This document shows, piece by piece, positions 1-9,283 of a stretch of DNA of 64,000 bases. The DNA is from CAMLOF01 sp041913045. GTDB lineage: Bacteria; Pseudomonadota; Gammaproteobacteria; Burkholderiales; Burkholderiaceae_C. Location of the stretch: positions 26,100 through 90,099 of the forward strand of contig JAYSGB010000014.1 of NCBI GenBank assembly GCA_041913045.1, read 5' to 3'. Position 1 is the stretch's first letter. Each line of letters opens with the position of its first letter. Below the pieces are notes generated by a model. It searched no databases. It saw only the letters and a program-made list of their open reading frames with translations, and had not been told where the DNA came from. Made by a program: the position numbers and the translations under genes.

Positions 1-57
1 TGTTAGAATCAAAGGCTTTGCTGACTTTGTCTTTCCAACAAATCCCAAGGTAATACC

Positions 58-483
58 ATGGCTATCGAACGCACCCTCTCTATCATCAAGCCCGACGCCG
101 TCGCCAAGAACGTCATCGGCCAGATCTACTCCCGCTTCGAGGCCGCTGGCCTGAAAGTCATCGCTGCCAAGATGGCTCACCTGTCCCGTGGCGAAGCCGA
201 GCAGTTCTACGCCGTGCACAAAGAGCGTCCCTTCTTCAAGGACCTGGTGGACTTCATGGTCTCCGGCCCCGTCATGATCCAGGCCCTCGAAGGCGAAGGC
301 GCCATCGGCAAGAACCGCGACCTGATGGGCGCCACCGACCCCAAGAAAGCCGCTCCCGGCACCATCCGCGCCGACTTCGCCGACAGCATCGACGCCAACG
401 CCGTGCACGGCTCCGACGCGCCTGAAACCGCCGCTGTGGAAGTGTCTTTCTTCTTCCCCGGCATGAACGTCTATTCGCGTTGA
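58..483 (+). CDS. ndk: Nucleoside diphosphate kinase
   Basis: Transfers the gamma-phosphate of ATP to NDPs through a phosphohistidine, balancing cytosolic NTP and dNTP pools. The 141-residue product has the usual Ndk length. The N-terminal ERTLSIIKPDA strand is present, and so is the active-site motif NAVHGSD, with His117 as the phosphorylated residue. The ATG is preceded by AAGG at 47-50. A TAGAAT-like -10 box lies at 4-9, so the promoter is probably cut by the window edge. It is the first gene of a same-strand run; rlmN follows after 7 bases. Identification is secure. Confidence 0.97.
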   Translation: MAIERTLSIIKPDAVAKNVIGQIYSRFEAAGLKVIAAKMAHLSRGEAEQFYAVHKERPFFKDLVDFMVSGPVMIQALEGEGAIGKNRDLMGATDPKKAAPGTIRADFADSIDANAVHGSDAPETAAVEVSFFFPGMNVYSR

Positions 484-490
484 TCATGTC

Positions 491-1636
491 ATGACGGCCA
501 ATTTGCTCGATTTCGACCTCGAGGGGTTGGCCGCCTTCTGTGAGCGGCTCGGAGAAAAGCGTTTCCGGGCCGTTCAGCTTTTTCGCTGGATTCATCAGAA
601 AGGCGTGGCCCGCTTCGAGGACATGACCGATCTGGCCCGTAGCCTGCGTGACAAGCTGCCGGGCGTGTGCGAGGTGCGGGGTTTGCCCGTGCTTTCGCAG
701 CAGGACTCTGCCGACGGCACCATCAAGTGGTTGTTCGACGTTGGTGACGGCAACGCCGTCGAGTCCGTATTCATCCCTGAAGACGACCGAGGAACGCTCT
801 GTGTGTCCAGCCAGGCTGGCTGTGCCGTCGGCTGCCGTTTCTGCTCCACGGGGCATCAGGGCTTCAGTCGCAACCTCAGCACGGGCGAGATCGTCGCTCA
901 ACTCTGGTTTGCCGAACATTACCTGCGTCGCAAGTTCAACACGCAGGAACGCGTCATCTCCAACGTGGTGATGATGGGCATGGGCGAGCCATTGCAAAAC
1001 TACAGCGCATTGGTCCCCGCTTTGAAGGTGATGCTGGACGATCACGGCTACGGCCTGTCCCGTCGCCGTTTGACGGTATCCACGTCTGGCGTGGTTCCTA
1101 TGATCGACCGCTTGGCCGAAGATTGCCCGGTGGCTTTGGCTGTCTCGCTGCATGCGCCGAACGATCCGCTGCGTGATCATTTGGTGCCGCTCAACAAGAA
1201 ATATCCTCTGGCCGAGCTGCTGGATGCTTGCCTGCGCTATCTGCCAGCGGCTCCACGTGACTTCATCACGTTTGAATATTGCATGCTGGACGGCGTGAAC
1301 GACCAGCCCGAGCATGCGGCTCAACTCGTTGCCTTGCTCAAGCAGCACGGCGGGCGTGGAGTGCCCTGCAAAATCAACCTGATCCCGTTCAACCCCTTTC
1401 CGGACTCAGGGCTCAAGTGTTCGCCCCGTGCGGTGGTTCAGGCGTTCGCACAGACCCTCAATGGTGCCGGTATCGTCACGACCATCCGCAAGACGCGCGG
1501 TGACGACATTGACGCTGCCTGTGGCCAGTTGGCAGGCGACGTCCTGGACCGCACCAATGCTGCCCGGCGGCTGGCGCAACGCCGTGCGGAGGTTGAAGGA
1601 CAGCCGGTGATCTGGAAGAACAGAGAGGTCCAATGA
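491..1636 (+). CDS. rlmN: Dual-specificity 23S rRNA/tRNA (adenine-C2) methyltransferase RlmN
   Basis: A radical SAM enzyme that methylates A2503 of 23S rRNA and A37 of some tRNAs at C2. The 381-residue product shows the CxxxCxxC cluster motif (Cys111, Cys115, Cys118). It also has the two extra cysteines needed for the methyl-Cys mechanism, one just before the cluster (Cys104) and one near the C-terminus in DAACGQ (Cys344). The GMGEPLQN motif (about 163-170) is characteristic. The ATG at 491 is the only sensible start, since the ATG at 486 hits a stop at once. Its stop overlaps the next start (ATGA), which implies translational coupling to pilF. Confidence 0.97.
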   Translation: MTANLLDFDLEGLAAFCERLGEKRFRAVQLFRWIHQKGVARFEDMTDLARSLRDKLPGVCEVRGLPVLSQQDSADGTIKWLFDVGDGNAVESVFIPEDDRGTLCVSSQAGCAVGCRFCSTGHQGFSRNLSTGEIVAQLWFAEHYLRRKFNTQERVISNVVMMGMGEPLQNYSALVPALKVMLDDHGYGLSRRRLTVSTSGVVPMIDRLAEDCPVALAVSLHAPNDPLRDHLVPLNKKYPLAELLDACLRYLPAAPRDFITFEYCMLDGVNDQPEHAAQLVALLKQHGGRGVPCKINLIPFNPFPDSGLKCSPRAVVQAFAQTLNGAGIVTTIRKTRGDDIDAACGQLAGDVLDRTNAARRLAQRRAEVEGQPVIWKNREVQ

Positions 1637-2436
1637 TGATGCATGCGTTTCGTTGGCAGGCCGCTTTGTTGCTGCTGCTGGCACTCGTGGGGTGTGCAGG
1701 TGGGGCTGGCAGTTATTCGAGTAACTCAGGCAAGGACTGGGTCACGGAATCGGATGAGCCAGAGGTGCGCAAGCGGGCCAGGGTTCGTCTGCAACTGGGG
1801 GCGGGTTACTTCGAGCAGGGGCAGAACACCGTTGCGCTGGATGAGGCGAAACAGGCCATAGCAATCGACCCCACTTTCGTTGCTGCCTACAATTTGCGCG
1901 GGCTGATCTACATGCAGCTCAACGAAATGAAGCTTGCTGAAGAGAGCTTTCAGCAAGGCTTGCGAGTCAATCCCCGGGACCCTGACACGCTGCACAATTT
2001 TGCTTGGATGCGTTGTCAGGAAGGCCGTTACACGGATGCCTACCAATTTTTCGGTCGTGCGCTGGACGTTCCGAACTACGCCGGCGCCAGCAGGTCGCTC
2101 ATGGCTCTGGGGCTTTGCCAGTTGAAGGCTGGACAGTCTGCCGAGGCCGAGTCCAGCTTCGTGAAGGCGTTTGAACTGGATCCGTCCAATCCGGTGACAA
2201 ATTACAACTTGGCAGTTCTGTTGCACAAGCGCGGCGAAACCGAGCGCGCGCGGTACTACGTCCGCAGGGTGAACAGTTCCGAGTCCTTCAATGCCGAGTC
2301 TCTGTGGCTGGGTATCAAGATCGAAAACCGTCTGCAGAACCGCGAGACGGCACGGCAACTTGGAGAGCAGCTGCGGCGCCGGTTCCCCGAGTCCCGCGAG
2401 GCCGGGGCCTATGAAAGAGGAGCGTTCAATGAGTGA
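1633..2436 (+). CDS. pilF: Type IV pilus biogenesis/stability lipoprotein PilW/PilF (TPR)
   Basis: Probable outer-membrane pilotin that helps assemble and localise the PilQ secretin. The 267-residue product begins with a lipoprotein signal whose lipobox is L-V-G-C (Cys21). The residue after Cys is Ala, which suits outer-membrane sorting. Tetratricopeptide repeats run from about 50 to 230, with visible TPR signatures such as AYNLRGLIYMQL and NYNLAVLLHK. It sits between rlmN and rodZ, as in many proteobacteria. Three consecutive ATG codons occur at the start; the first overlaps the rlmN stop. No other pilus gene lies in the window, so the pilus role comes from family and context. Confidence 0.87.
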   Translation: MMMHAFRWQAALLLLLALVGCAGGAGSYSSNSGKDWVTESDEPEVRKRARVRLQLGAGYFEQGQNTVALDEAKQAIAIDPTFVAAYNLRGLIYMQLNEMKLAEESFQQGLRVNPRDPDTLHNFAWMRCQEGRYTDAYQFFGRALDVPNYAGASRSLMALGLCQLKAGQSAEAESSFVKAFELDPSNPVTNYNLAVLLHKRGETERARYYVRRVNSSESFNAESLWLGIKIENRLQNRETARQLGEQLRRRFPESREAGAYERGAFNE

Positions 2437-3394
2437 CACGTCGGCGCAGGCGGAACACGTCAATGCCGGGGCATCCGAGCAGGGTGGGGTCCTGTTGTTG
2501 CGCCAGGCGCGTGAGCGTGCTGGCTTGCATGTGGTGGCGCTCGCGGCCACGCTCAAGGTACCTGTACACAAGCTGGAAGCATTGGAGGCAGGCCGTTTTG
2601 ACGAACTGCCAGACGCCACCTTTACCAGGGCTCTGGCATCGAGTGTCTGCCGAGTCCTCAAAATGGACCCGGTTCCCGTGTTGGCCAGCTTGCCGCAGCC
2701 AAAGGGGGTCCGCCTTGTTGAAGAAGGCATGGGCATCAACGCGCCGTTTCCGCAGTCCTCCCGCCGTGAAGCTGTTGGGGTTGAGCCGTCCGCAGCTGCG
2801 AGACAACTCTCCAAGCCTGGCGTTGCCGCCCTGGTGCTGCTGTTTCTGGCGGCTGTGCTTTGGTTCGTTCTGCCTGACGACGGCACTTGGAATGTCATGA
2901 ATGTGCTGAGCCCCGCCGACGGTGCCGCCACGCCCTCGGCTGTCTCGCAGACGCCTGCCGATGGCAATCCGACATCACCGCCGCTCGAAGGCGCTGTTGC
3001 CGTCACACCAGTGGCTACCGCGGTGTCGCTGGATTCGTCATCTATGGGCTCCAGCCCCCAATCTCAGCCTTCTGCGCCTGTGGCTACTCCCGCCGAAGCG
3101 CCTGTGGTTGCCGCACCTTCTGAATTTGCTCCAGTGGCACAGGCTGAGGCTGCGGGCGTGCAGCCCCTGACAATGCGTGCCAAGGAAGCGAGTTGGGTGC
3201 AGGTGACCGGGGCGTCTGGTCGTGTCCTCGTCCAGCGCAGCCTACAGGCTGGCGAAGTGTTGTCCGTGGCCACTGATCTGCCGTTGAACGTCGTGGTCGG
3301 ACGGGCCGACGAAACGGAAGTTCGCGTGCGCGGCGCCGTGTTTGATCTGGCACCTTACTCGCGCAACAACGTGGCGCGCTTTGAGGTGAGGTGA
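2429..3394 (+). CDS. rodZ: RodZ-like cytoskeletal/helix-turn-helix membrane protein
   Basis: Bitopic inner-membrane protein that links MreB filaments to the elongation machinery. The 321-residue product has a Cro/CI-type HTH at about 23-82 (LRQARERAGLHVVAL and onward). One transmembrane helix follows at about 132-148, then a low-complexity Pro/Ala/Thr periplasmic linker and a C-terminal DUF4115-type beta domain from about 245. An open frame continues further upstream, but the ATG at 2429 has a good AGAGGAG site at 2415-2421 and overlaps the pilF stop by 8 bases. The context (pilF before, ispG after) is the classic rodZ neighbourhood. Confidence 0.88.
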   Translation: MSDTSAQAEHVNAGASEQGGVLLLRQARERAGLHVVALAATLKVPVHKLEALEAGRFDELPDATFTRALASSVCRVLKMDPVPVLASLPQPKGVRLVEEGMGINAPFPQSSRREAVGVEPSAAARQLSKPGVAALVLLFLAAVLWFVLPDDGTWNVMNVLSPADGAATPSAVSQTPADGNPTSPPLEGAVAVTPVATAVSLDSSSMGSSPQSQPSAPVATPAEAPVVAAPSEFAPVAQAEAAGVQPLTMRAKEASWVQVTGASGRVLVQRSLQAGEVLSVATDLPLNVVVGRADETEVRVRGAVFDLAPYSRNNVARFEVR

Positions 3395-3397
3395 GAA

Positions 3398-4669
3398 GTG
3401 GATCGAAACGCTGAATCCTATGACGCAACGCCTCTGGGAGGCGCGTTGAAGCGAAAGTCTCGTCAGGGGGTTGTTGCCTGGGGAGATCACAAAGTCACGG
3501 TCGGTGGCGATGCGCCCGTGCGCGTCCAGTCCATGACGAACACCGATACGGCAGATGCCATTGGTACGGCCATCCAGGTGAAAGAGCTGGCGCTGGCTGG
3601 CTCCGAGCTGGTGCGCATCACGGTGAACAACGATGAGGCGGCCAAGGCCGTGCCTCATATACGTGAACAGCTTGACCGCATGGGCATTCCGGTGCCGTTG
3701 ATCGGAGACTTCCACTACAACGGCCACCGCCTGCTGACGGAGTATCCGGAGATGGCGCAGGCACTGTCCAAGTACCGCATCAACCCTGGCAATGTCGGGC
3801 GCGGCGAGAAGAAGGACCGTCAGTTCGGTCAGATGATCGAAGCGGCGGTGCGCTGGGGCAAGCCTGTGCGCATCGGCGTCAACTGGGGCAGTCTCGATCA
3901 AGATCTGCTCGCGTTGATGATGGACGAAAACGCCCGGCGTGCACAGCCGTGGGACGCCAAACAGGTGATGTACGAGGCCTTGATCACGTCTGCCCTGCAG
4001 TCGGCCGCGCTGGCACAGCAGATGGGCATGAAACCTGAGGACATCGTGCTCTCCTGCAAGGTCAGCGGTGTGCAGGACCTCATCGCCGTGTACCAGGAAC
4101 TGAACCGCCGCTGCGACTATCCGCTGCACCTGGGGCTGACCGAAGCAGGTATGGGCACCAAGGGTACGGTGGCTTCGGCAGCGGCACTGTCGGTGTTGTT
4201 GCAGCAGGGCATAGGCGACACGATCCGCGTGTCGCTCACGCCGCAGCCGGGCGAGGCGCGCACCCAGGAAGTGGTGGTGGCCATGGAGATCCTGCAGGCG
4301 CTGGGCCTGCGCAGTTTCGTGCCCAGTGTCACGGCGTGCCCAGGTTGCGGGCGCACCACCAGTACGGTGTTCCAGGAACTGGCCAAGCAGATCGACGATT
4401 ACCTGCGCGCTTCCATGCCTCAGTGGCGCGAGAGCTATCCCGGCGTGGAAAACCTCAAGGTTGCGGTGATGGGTTGCATCGTCAACGGGCCGGGCGAAAG
4501 CAAGCATGCCGACATTGGCATCAGCTTGCCCGGCACAGGCGAGGCGCCTGCTGCCCCCGTTTTCATCGACGGTGAAAAGCGCGTCACGCTGCGGGGCGAC
4601 ACGATCGCTGCTGATTTTCAGCGAATCGTGGAAGACTACATTCAGAAGAAGTTCGGCGTTGCCGCCTGA
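3398..4669 (+). CDS. ispG: 4-hydroxy-3-methylbut-2-en-1-yl diphosphate synthase (IspG/GcpE)
   Basis: Penultimate enzyme of the MEP isoprenoid pathway; it reductively opens MEcPP to HMBPP using a [4Fe-4S] cluster. The cluster ligands are visible as CPGC (Cys314, Cys317) and GCIVNGPGE (Cys360, with the fourth ligand Glu367). The product has 423 residues, longer than the roughly 370 of E. coli, with an extended mid-region. I use the GTG at 3398, 3 bases after the rodZ stop, with GAGGTGAG just upstream. No in-frame ATG occurs until about residue 47, inside the conserved region. Identification is secure; only the start codon is less certain. Confidence 0.96.
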   Translation: MDRNAESYDATPLGGALKRKSRQGVVAWGDHKVTVGGDAPVRVQSMTNTDTADAIGTAIQVKELALAGSELVRITVNNDEAAKAVPHIREQLDRMGIPVPLIGDFHYNGHRLLTEYPEMAQALSKYRINPGNVGRGEKKDRQFGQMIEAAVRWGKPVRIGVNWGSLDQDLLALMMDENARRAQPWDAKQVMYEALITSALQSAALAQQMGMKPEDIVLSCKVSGVQDLIAVYQELNRRCDYPLHLGLTEAGMGTKGTVASAAALSVLLQQGIGDTIRVSLTPQPGEARTQEVVVAMEILQALGLRSFVPSVTACPGCGRTTSTVFQELAKQIDDYLRASMPQWRESYPGVENLKVAVMGCIVNGPGESKHADIGISLPGTGEAPAAPVFIDGEKRVTLRGDTIAADFQRIVEDYIQKKFGVAA

Positions 4670-4699
4670 GGCGCGCTCGACGAGAAGCAGGCAAAGCAA

Positions 4700-5995
4700 A
4701 TGGCAGAAAAACTCAGTGCCGTCAAAGGCATGAACGATATCTTTGCGCCCGAGTCGGCGCATTGGGAGTGGCTGGAAAGCAAGGTGCGCGACCTGATGGC
4801 GCGGTACGCCTACCGCAACGTGCGCACGCCCATCGTCGAGCCCACGGGCTTGTTCGTGCGTGGTCTGGGCGAGGTGACCGACATCGTCGAGAAGGAGATG
4901 TACTCCTTCGAAGACCGCCTGAACGGCGAGCAGCTGACCCTGCGCCCTGAGGCCACCGCAGGTGTGGTGCGTGCGGTGATCGAGCACAACCAGCTGTATG
5001 ACGGACCCAAGCGCCTGTACTACATGGGGCCTATGTTCCGCCACGAGCGCCCGCAGCGCGGCCGTTACCGCCAGTTCCACCAGATTGGTGCCGAGGCGCT
5101 AGGCTTTGCGGGGCCGGACGTCGATGCGGAACTCATTGTCATGGCTGCCGACCTGTGGGCCGAGCTGGGCTTGACGGACGTGGCGCTGGAGATCAACAGC
5201 CTCGGCCAGCCCGCCGAACGGCAGGCGCACAGGCAAGCGCTCATCGCCTACCTGGAGCAGCACCAGGACCAGCTGGACGAAGACGCAAAGCGCCGCCTGC
5301 ACAGCAACCCGCTGCGCATCCTGGACACCAAGAACCCGGCCATGCAGGCGCTGGTCGAAGCCGCGCCCAAGCTGATGGACTACCTGGGCGCTGAGTCGCT
5401 CGCGCACTTCAATGCCTTGCGTGAGTTGCTGGACGCGCAGGGTATCGCCTACCGCATCAATCCGCGCCTCGTGCGCGGCATGGACTACTACAACCTGAGC
5501 GTGTTCGAGTTCGTCACCACGTCGCTGGGGGCACAGGGCACTGTGTGCGCGGGTGGCCGCTACGATGGCCTGATTGCACAAATTGGCGGCAAGTCCGCGC
5601 CTGCGGTGGGCTGGGCGCTGGGCGTGGAGCGCATACTGGAACTGCTCAAGGCGCAAAACCTTTTGCCCGCGGCGCCGGTGGCTGATTGCTATGCAATCGT
5701 CCCCCAGGCGCAAGGGCAGGCTCAGATCATGCAGGTCTTGCGTACTCTGCGCCAGGCTGGCGTATCGGTGCAGATGCACGCAGGCGGCCCGGATGGCCAG
5801 GGCAGCATGAAGTCCCAGTTCAAGAAGGCCGATGCCAGCGGGGCGCGTTACGCTCTCATTTTCGGCGAGAGCGAGCTGGCCGCAGGCCAGGTGTCCGTGA
5901 AGCCGCTGCGCGCCGATGTAGCTGCCGGCGGTGTTTCCGAGCAGACCACGCTGGCGTTGGCCGACGTATCTTTGTGGGCGCAACGCCTCAAATGA
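4700..5995 (+). CDS. hisS: Histidyl-tRNA synthetase
   Basis: Class II aminoacyl-tRNA synthetase that charges tRNA-His. The 431-residue length is typical. The histidine-A-type motif LVRGMDYYNLSVFEF and the GGRYDGL loop are visible, followed by a C-terminal anticodon-binding domain from about 330. A motif 2-like PMFRHERPQRGRYRQFHQ occurs at about 111-128. The ATG at 4700 lies 30 bases after ispG, so co-transcription is likely. A HisS-like paralogue lacking tRNA-charging function, hisZ, lies about 8 kb downstream. Confidence 0.97.
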   Translation: MAEKLSAVKGMNDIFAPESAHWEWLESKVRDLMARYAYRNVRTPIVEPTGLFVRGLGEVTDIVEKEMYSFEDRLNGEQLTLRPEATAGVVRAVIEHNQLYDGPKRLYYMGPMFRHERPQRGRYRQFHQIGAEALGFAGPDVDAELIVMAADLWAELGLTDVALEINSLGQPAERQAHRQALIAYLEQHQDQLDEDAKRRLHSNPLRILDTKNPAMQALVEAAPKLMDYLGAESLAHFNALRELLDAQGIAYRINPRLVRGMDYYNLSVFEFVTTSLGAQGTVCAGGRYDGLIAQIGGKSAPAVGWALGVERILELLKAQNLLPAAPVADCYAIVPQAQGQAQIMQVLRTLRQAGVSVQMHAGGPDGQGSMKSQFKKADASGARYALIFGESELAAGQVSVKPLRADVAAGGVSEQTTLALADVSLWAQRLK

Positions 5996-6013
5996 GGCCG
6001 CTGACGGCCAGCC

Positions 6014-6019
6014 TACAAT
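6014..6019 (+). promoter_or_regulatory. Possible -10 box (TACAAT) upstream of the YfgM-like gene
   Basis: TACAAT lies 32 bases before the ATG at 6052, in the 56-base gap after hisS. I see no good -35 match at 16-18 bases upstream, so this is a weak call. It may be an internal promoter for yfgM-bamB-der. Confidence 0.3.
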
Positions 6020-6051
6020 CCTTGCAATCCTCCCATCACACATTGCCCTGA

Positions 6052-6705
6052 ATGGCTTCTCATTACGACCTCGAAGAGCAGGAACAGCTCGCCCAGATCA
6101 AGCATTTCTGGGCCAAGTACGGCAACCTCATCACATGGATTCTGATCGCGGTGTTGGGGGCGTTTGCAGCGTGGAATGGCTGGCAGTATTGGCAGCGCAA
6201 GTCGGCACTGGAGGCTGCGGTTCTGTACGAAGAGCTTGAACGTGCCGCCCAAGCCAACGATGGCGAAAAGCTGCGTCGGGTGTGGACCGACATCCAGTCC
6301 AAGGCCGCAGGTACTGCGCAGGCGCAACAGGCAGGGCTGCTTGCGGCCAAGGTGTTTCTAACCGAGGGAAAGCCGGAAGATGCCAAGGCGGCGCTGAACT
6401 TCGTTGTCAGCAAGACCAGTGACGAGGGGATGGCAGCTGTTGCTCGACTGCGGCTTGCCGCTCTGGAGCTGGATGCCAAGGCTTACGATGCGGCCCTCAA
6501 GGCGCTGGATGCGAAAGTGCCAGCCGCATTTGAGGGACTGCAGGCCGACCGCCGGGGCGATGTGTATCAGGCTCAGGGTAAGGCTGATGAAGCTCGTCAA
6601 GCATACAAAGACGCCTATGCGAAGCTGGATCAGGCGCCAGATTACCGCCGCCTCGTTGAAGCTAAACTGAATGCGCTGGGCGTAGACCCGTCCGCAACCC
6701 CTTAA
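6052..6705 (+). CDS. YfgM-like ancillary SecYEG translocon protein
   Basis: Membrane-anchored periplasmic protein of the YfgM/TPR_21 family, associated in E. coli with SecYEG and periplasmic chaperones. The 217-residue product has a short acidic cytoplasmic N-terminus (EEQEQLAQIKHFWAKYGN), one transmembrane helix at about 25-45, and an all-helical Ala-rich C-terminal domain with TPR-like repeats. Its position between hisS and bamB is the conserved yfgM position. The ATG lies 56 bases after hisS with no strong Shine-Dalgarno site. Family assignment is good; the exact cellular role is inferred. Confidence 0.82.
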   Translation: MASHYDLEEQEQLAQIKHFWAKYGNLITWILIAVLGAFAAWNGWQYWQRKSALEAAVLYEELERAAQANDGEKLRRVWTDIQSKAAGTAQAQQAGLLAAKVFLTEGKPEDAKAALNFVVSKTSDEGMAAVARLRLAALELDAKAYDAALKALDAKVPAAFEGLQADRRGDVYQAQGKADEARQAYKDAYAKLDQAPDYRRLVEAKLNALGVDPSATP

Positions 6706-6718
6706 TGGAGACACCCAG

Positions 6719-7867
6719 GTGAAAGCATCACGTTCTGCCAGCCGACTCCGCCTGTCCGCCCTGTTGCCGGTGCTGGCCATGACTGTCGTCCTGGCCGCTT
6801 GCTCTTCAAGCAACAAGAAGCCGGAGCCCGCGCCATTGGCGCCTGTGACAGCTTTGGTTTCCGCAAAGCAGGTGTGGAGTCTTCAAATTGGGGCGACTGC
6901 GCCTCTGATAGAGCCCGCCGTGGTAGGCGCTACTGTGGTTTTTGCAAATGCCGCAGGCGGTCTTTTCGCGATAGACACTCAAACTGGCCGGGAAAGTTGG
7001 CGTGCTGATCTTGGCTCGGCGCTTGCAGCGGGTGTCGGTTTTGATGGCGAAACTGCTGCCGTCGTGACCAAGGACAACGACTTGATCGCCGTGTCCGCAG
7101 GCCGTGAACTCTGGCGTGTGCGCTTGGCTGCACGCGTCTTCACGGCGCCGTTGGTAGCTGGGCAGCGTGTTTTCGTGCTCAGCGGAGACCGCAGCGTTCT
7201 TGCCTTCGACGGTAAAACCGGGGCCAGACTCTGGAGCCAAAGCGCTAGGGGTGCAGACGCTCTGGTGTTGCAGCAGGCGGGTGTCTTGATCGCCGTTGGC
7301 GATACCCTTGTGACCGGGGTCTCCGGGCGTTTGGCGGGACTGAACCCTAACAATGGCAGCGTTCGCTGGGACGCGGCCATCGCCAACCCTCGTGGTGTCA
7401 ACGAAATCGAGCGATTGGTCGACCTGGTGGGGCGCGTTGGCCGAGTGGGCGACCAGATATGCGCACGCGCCTTCCAGTCTGCGGTTGGCTGCGTGGATGC
7501 TGGCCGTGGCGCATTGGTCTGGACAAAGACTGCCAATGGCGCCGTAGGCGTGCATGCCGATGCTGGCCAGGTCTATGGCAGCGAGGCCAATGGCCGTGTT
7601 GTGGCTTGGAAGCGCTCTTCTGGTGATGTGGCCTGGTCCACAGACCGGCTGCTCCACCGTGGGCTTACCGCTCCGTTGGCCGCAGGTCGCTCCATCGCCG
7701 TTGGCGATTCGCAAGGCTACGTTCACCTGCTTTCCCGTGAAGACGGCAGCATGCTCAACCGTCTTTCCACCGACGGCTCTCCCATCGTTGCTGCGCCGCT
7801 GCTGGCAGGCAACACCATGATCGCCGTCACCCGCAACGGCGGCGTGTACGCTTGGCGTCCCGAATGA
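6719..7867 (+). CDS. bamB: Outer membrane assembly lipoprotein BamB
   Basis: Lipoprotein scaffold of the BAM complex that inserts beta-barrel proteins. The 382-residue product has a lipoprotein signal with lipobox L-A-A-C (Cys28). It then shows PQQ-like WD-type repeats (for example ANAAGGLFAIDTQTGRESW, VLAFDGKTGARLW, GLNPNNGSVRW), consistent with an eight-bladed propeller. The start is GTG at 6719, preceded by GGAG at 6706-6709. The stop overlaps the der ATG (ATGA), so the pair is probably translationally coupled. The yfgM-bamB-der order is standard for beta- and gammaproteobacteria. Confidence 0.95.
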   Translation: MKASRSASRLRLSALLPVLAMTVVLAACSSSNKKPEPAPLAPVTALVSAKQVWSLQIGATAPLIEPAVVGATVVFANAAGGLFAIDTQTGRESWRADLGSALAAGVGFDGETAAVVTKDNDLIAVSAGRELWRVRLAARVFTAPLVAGQRVFVLSGDRSVLAFDGKTGARLWSQSARGADALVLQQAGVLIAVGDTLVTGVSGRLAGLNPNNGSVRWDAAIANPRGVNEIERLVDLVGRVGRVGDQICARAFQSAVGCVDAGRGALVWTKTANGAVGVHADAGQVYGSEANGRVVAWKRSSGDVAWSTDRLLHRGLTAPLAAGRSIAVGDSQGYVHLLSREDGSMLNRLSTDGSPIVAAPLLAGNTMIAVTRNGGVYAWRPE

Positions 7868-9201
7868 AACCAGTCATAGCCCTTGTCGGGCGGCCCAACG
7901 TCGGTAAGTCGACGCTGTTCAACCGCCTGACCCATACCCGCGACGCCATCGTGGCCGATTTTCCTGGCCTCACGCGGGATCGCCACTACGGCAATGCGCG
8001 TCTGGGCAAGCGCGAGTTCATCGTTATTGATACCGGGGGCTTTGAGCCCGACGCGGGCAGCGGCATCTACAAGGAGATGGCCAAGCAGACTCAGCAGGCC
8101 GTGGCCGAGTCCGACGTGGTGATTTTTGTGTTGGATGCCCGTGCTGGCTTGAGCGCGCAGGACCACGACATTTCCAACTACCTGCGCCGTCTGGGCAAGC
8201 CGTGCCTGCTGGTGGCCAACAAGGCAGAGGGCATGAAGGCTGGTGCCCAGCTTTCTGAGTTCTATGAGTTGGGTCTGGGCGACGTGCTGCCTGTGTCTGC
8301 TGCTCATGGCCAAGGCGTTCGCTCCATGGTGGAGTCTGCGCTGGACAAGCTTCCCTGGGCCGATGACGCGCCAGAGGAGGGTTTGGCCGACGAAGCGAAT
8401 GCTGTCATCAAGCTCGCGGTAGCTGGTCGCCCCAACGTGGGCAAGTCCACGCTGATCAACGCGTGGCTGGGTGAGGAACGCCTTGTGGCATTCGATATGC
8501 CCGGCACCACCCGGGACGCCATTTCTGTGCCATTCGAGCGCAACGGCCAGAAGTTCGAACTGATCGACACGGCTGGCCTGCGCCGCAAGGGCAAGGTGTT
8601 CGAGGCTATCGAGAAGTTCTCTGTGGTCAAGACATTGCAGGCCATAGAGAACGCCCATGTGGTGCTTCTCTTGATCGACGCCACGCAGGGTGTGACAGAC
8701 CAGGATGCGCACATTGCTGGTTTTGTGCTGGAAAGTGGCCGGGCAGTCGTGGTGGCCATCAACAAATGGGATGCCATCGACAGCTACCAGCGCGAGCAAT
8801 TGCAGCGGTCGATAGAAAGCCGCCTGGGCTTCCTGAAGTTCGCGGCCATGCACATGATTTCGGCCAAGAAGCGGCAGGGCATAGCGCCGTTGTGGAAGTC
8901 AATTGCCCAGGCATACGCTTCAGCAACCCGCAAGATGTCCACCCCTGTGCTCACGCGCCTGCTTCAGGAGGCAGTGGCCTTCCAGGCGCCCAAGCGCAGT
9001 GGCATGTTCCGCCCAAAAATGCGCTATGCCCACCAGGGTGGCATGAATCCTCCGGTCATCGTGATTCACGGAAACTCTCTGGAGCACGTGGGAGAGGCCT
9101 ACCGGCGTTTCCTGGAAGGGCGCTTCCGCAAGGCTTTCGATCTGGTCGGTACGCCCCTGCGCATCGAGTTCAAAACTTCTGCCAACCCCTACGACGCTTG
9201 A
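7864..9201 (+). CDS. der: Ribosome-biogenesis GTPase Der (EngA)
   Basis: Essential double GTPase needed for 50S subunit maturation. Two G domains are evident. The first P-loop is GRPNVGKS at 9-16, with G3 DTGGF and G4 NKAEG. The second P-loop is at 188-195, with DTAGL and NKWD. A C-terminal KH-like domain follows from about 355. The open frame extends four codons upstream to a TTG, but the ATG at 7864 overlaps the bamB stop and begins the conserved MKPVIALVGR. It gives 445 residues, the normal Der length. Confidence 0.97.
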   Translation: MKPVIALVGRPNVGKSTLFNRLTHTRDAIVADFPGLTRDRHYGNARLGKREFIVIDTGGFEPDAGSGIYKEMAKQTQQAVAESDVVIFVLDARAGLSAQDHDISNYLRRLGKPCLLVANKAEGMKAGAQLSEFYELGLGDVLPVSAAHGQGVRSMVESALDKLPWADDAPEEGLADEANAVIKLAVAGRPNVGKSTLINAWLGEERLVAFDMPGTTRDAISVPFERNGQKFELIDTAGLRRKGKVFEAIEKFSVVKTLQAIENAHVVLLLIDATQGVTDQDAHIAGFVLESGRAVVVAINKWDAIDSYQREQLQRSIESRLGFLKFAAMHMISAKKRQGIAPLWKSIAQAYASATRKMSTPVLTRLLQEAVAFQAPKRSGMFRPKMRYAHQGGMNPPVIVIHGNSLEHVGEAYRRFLEGRFRKAFDLVGTPLRIEFKTSANPYDA

Positions 9202-9283
9202 GTGTTCAGGGTTGCGGGTGTCCGGCGCGGCCTGCGCTGTGGTATGGTCTCGTTTCCACAACTTTTTGAACACGGAGCATATC

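Noticed and set aside
1726..3006. Minus-strand open frame across pilF and rodZ
   Set aside because: Mirror of two supported genes, no domain-like segment.
3242..5080. Long open frame of 612 codons on the minus strand
   Set aside because: It lies opposite ispG and hisS, both well-supported genes. Its composition (His, Gln, Arg, Leu-rich) is that of a mirror frame in GC-rich DNA, with no recognisable domain.
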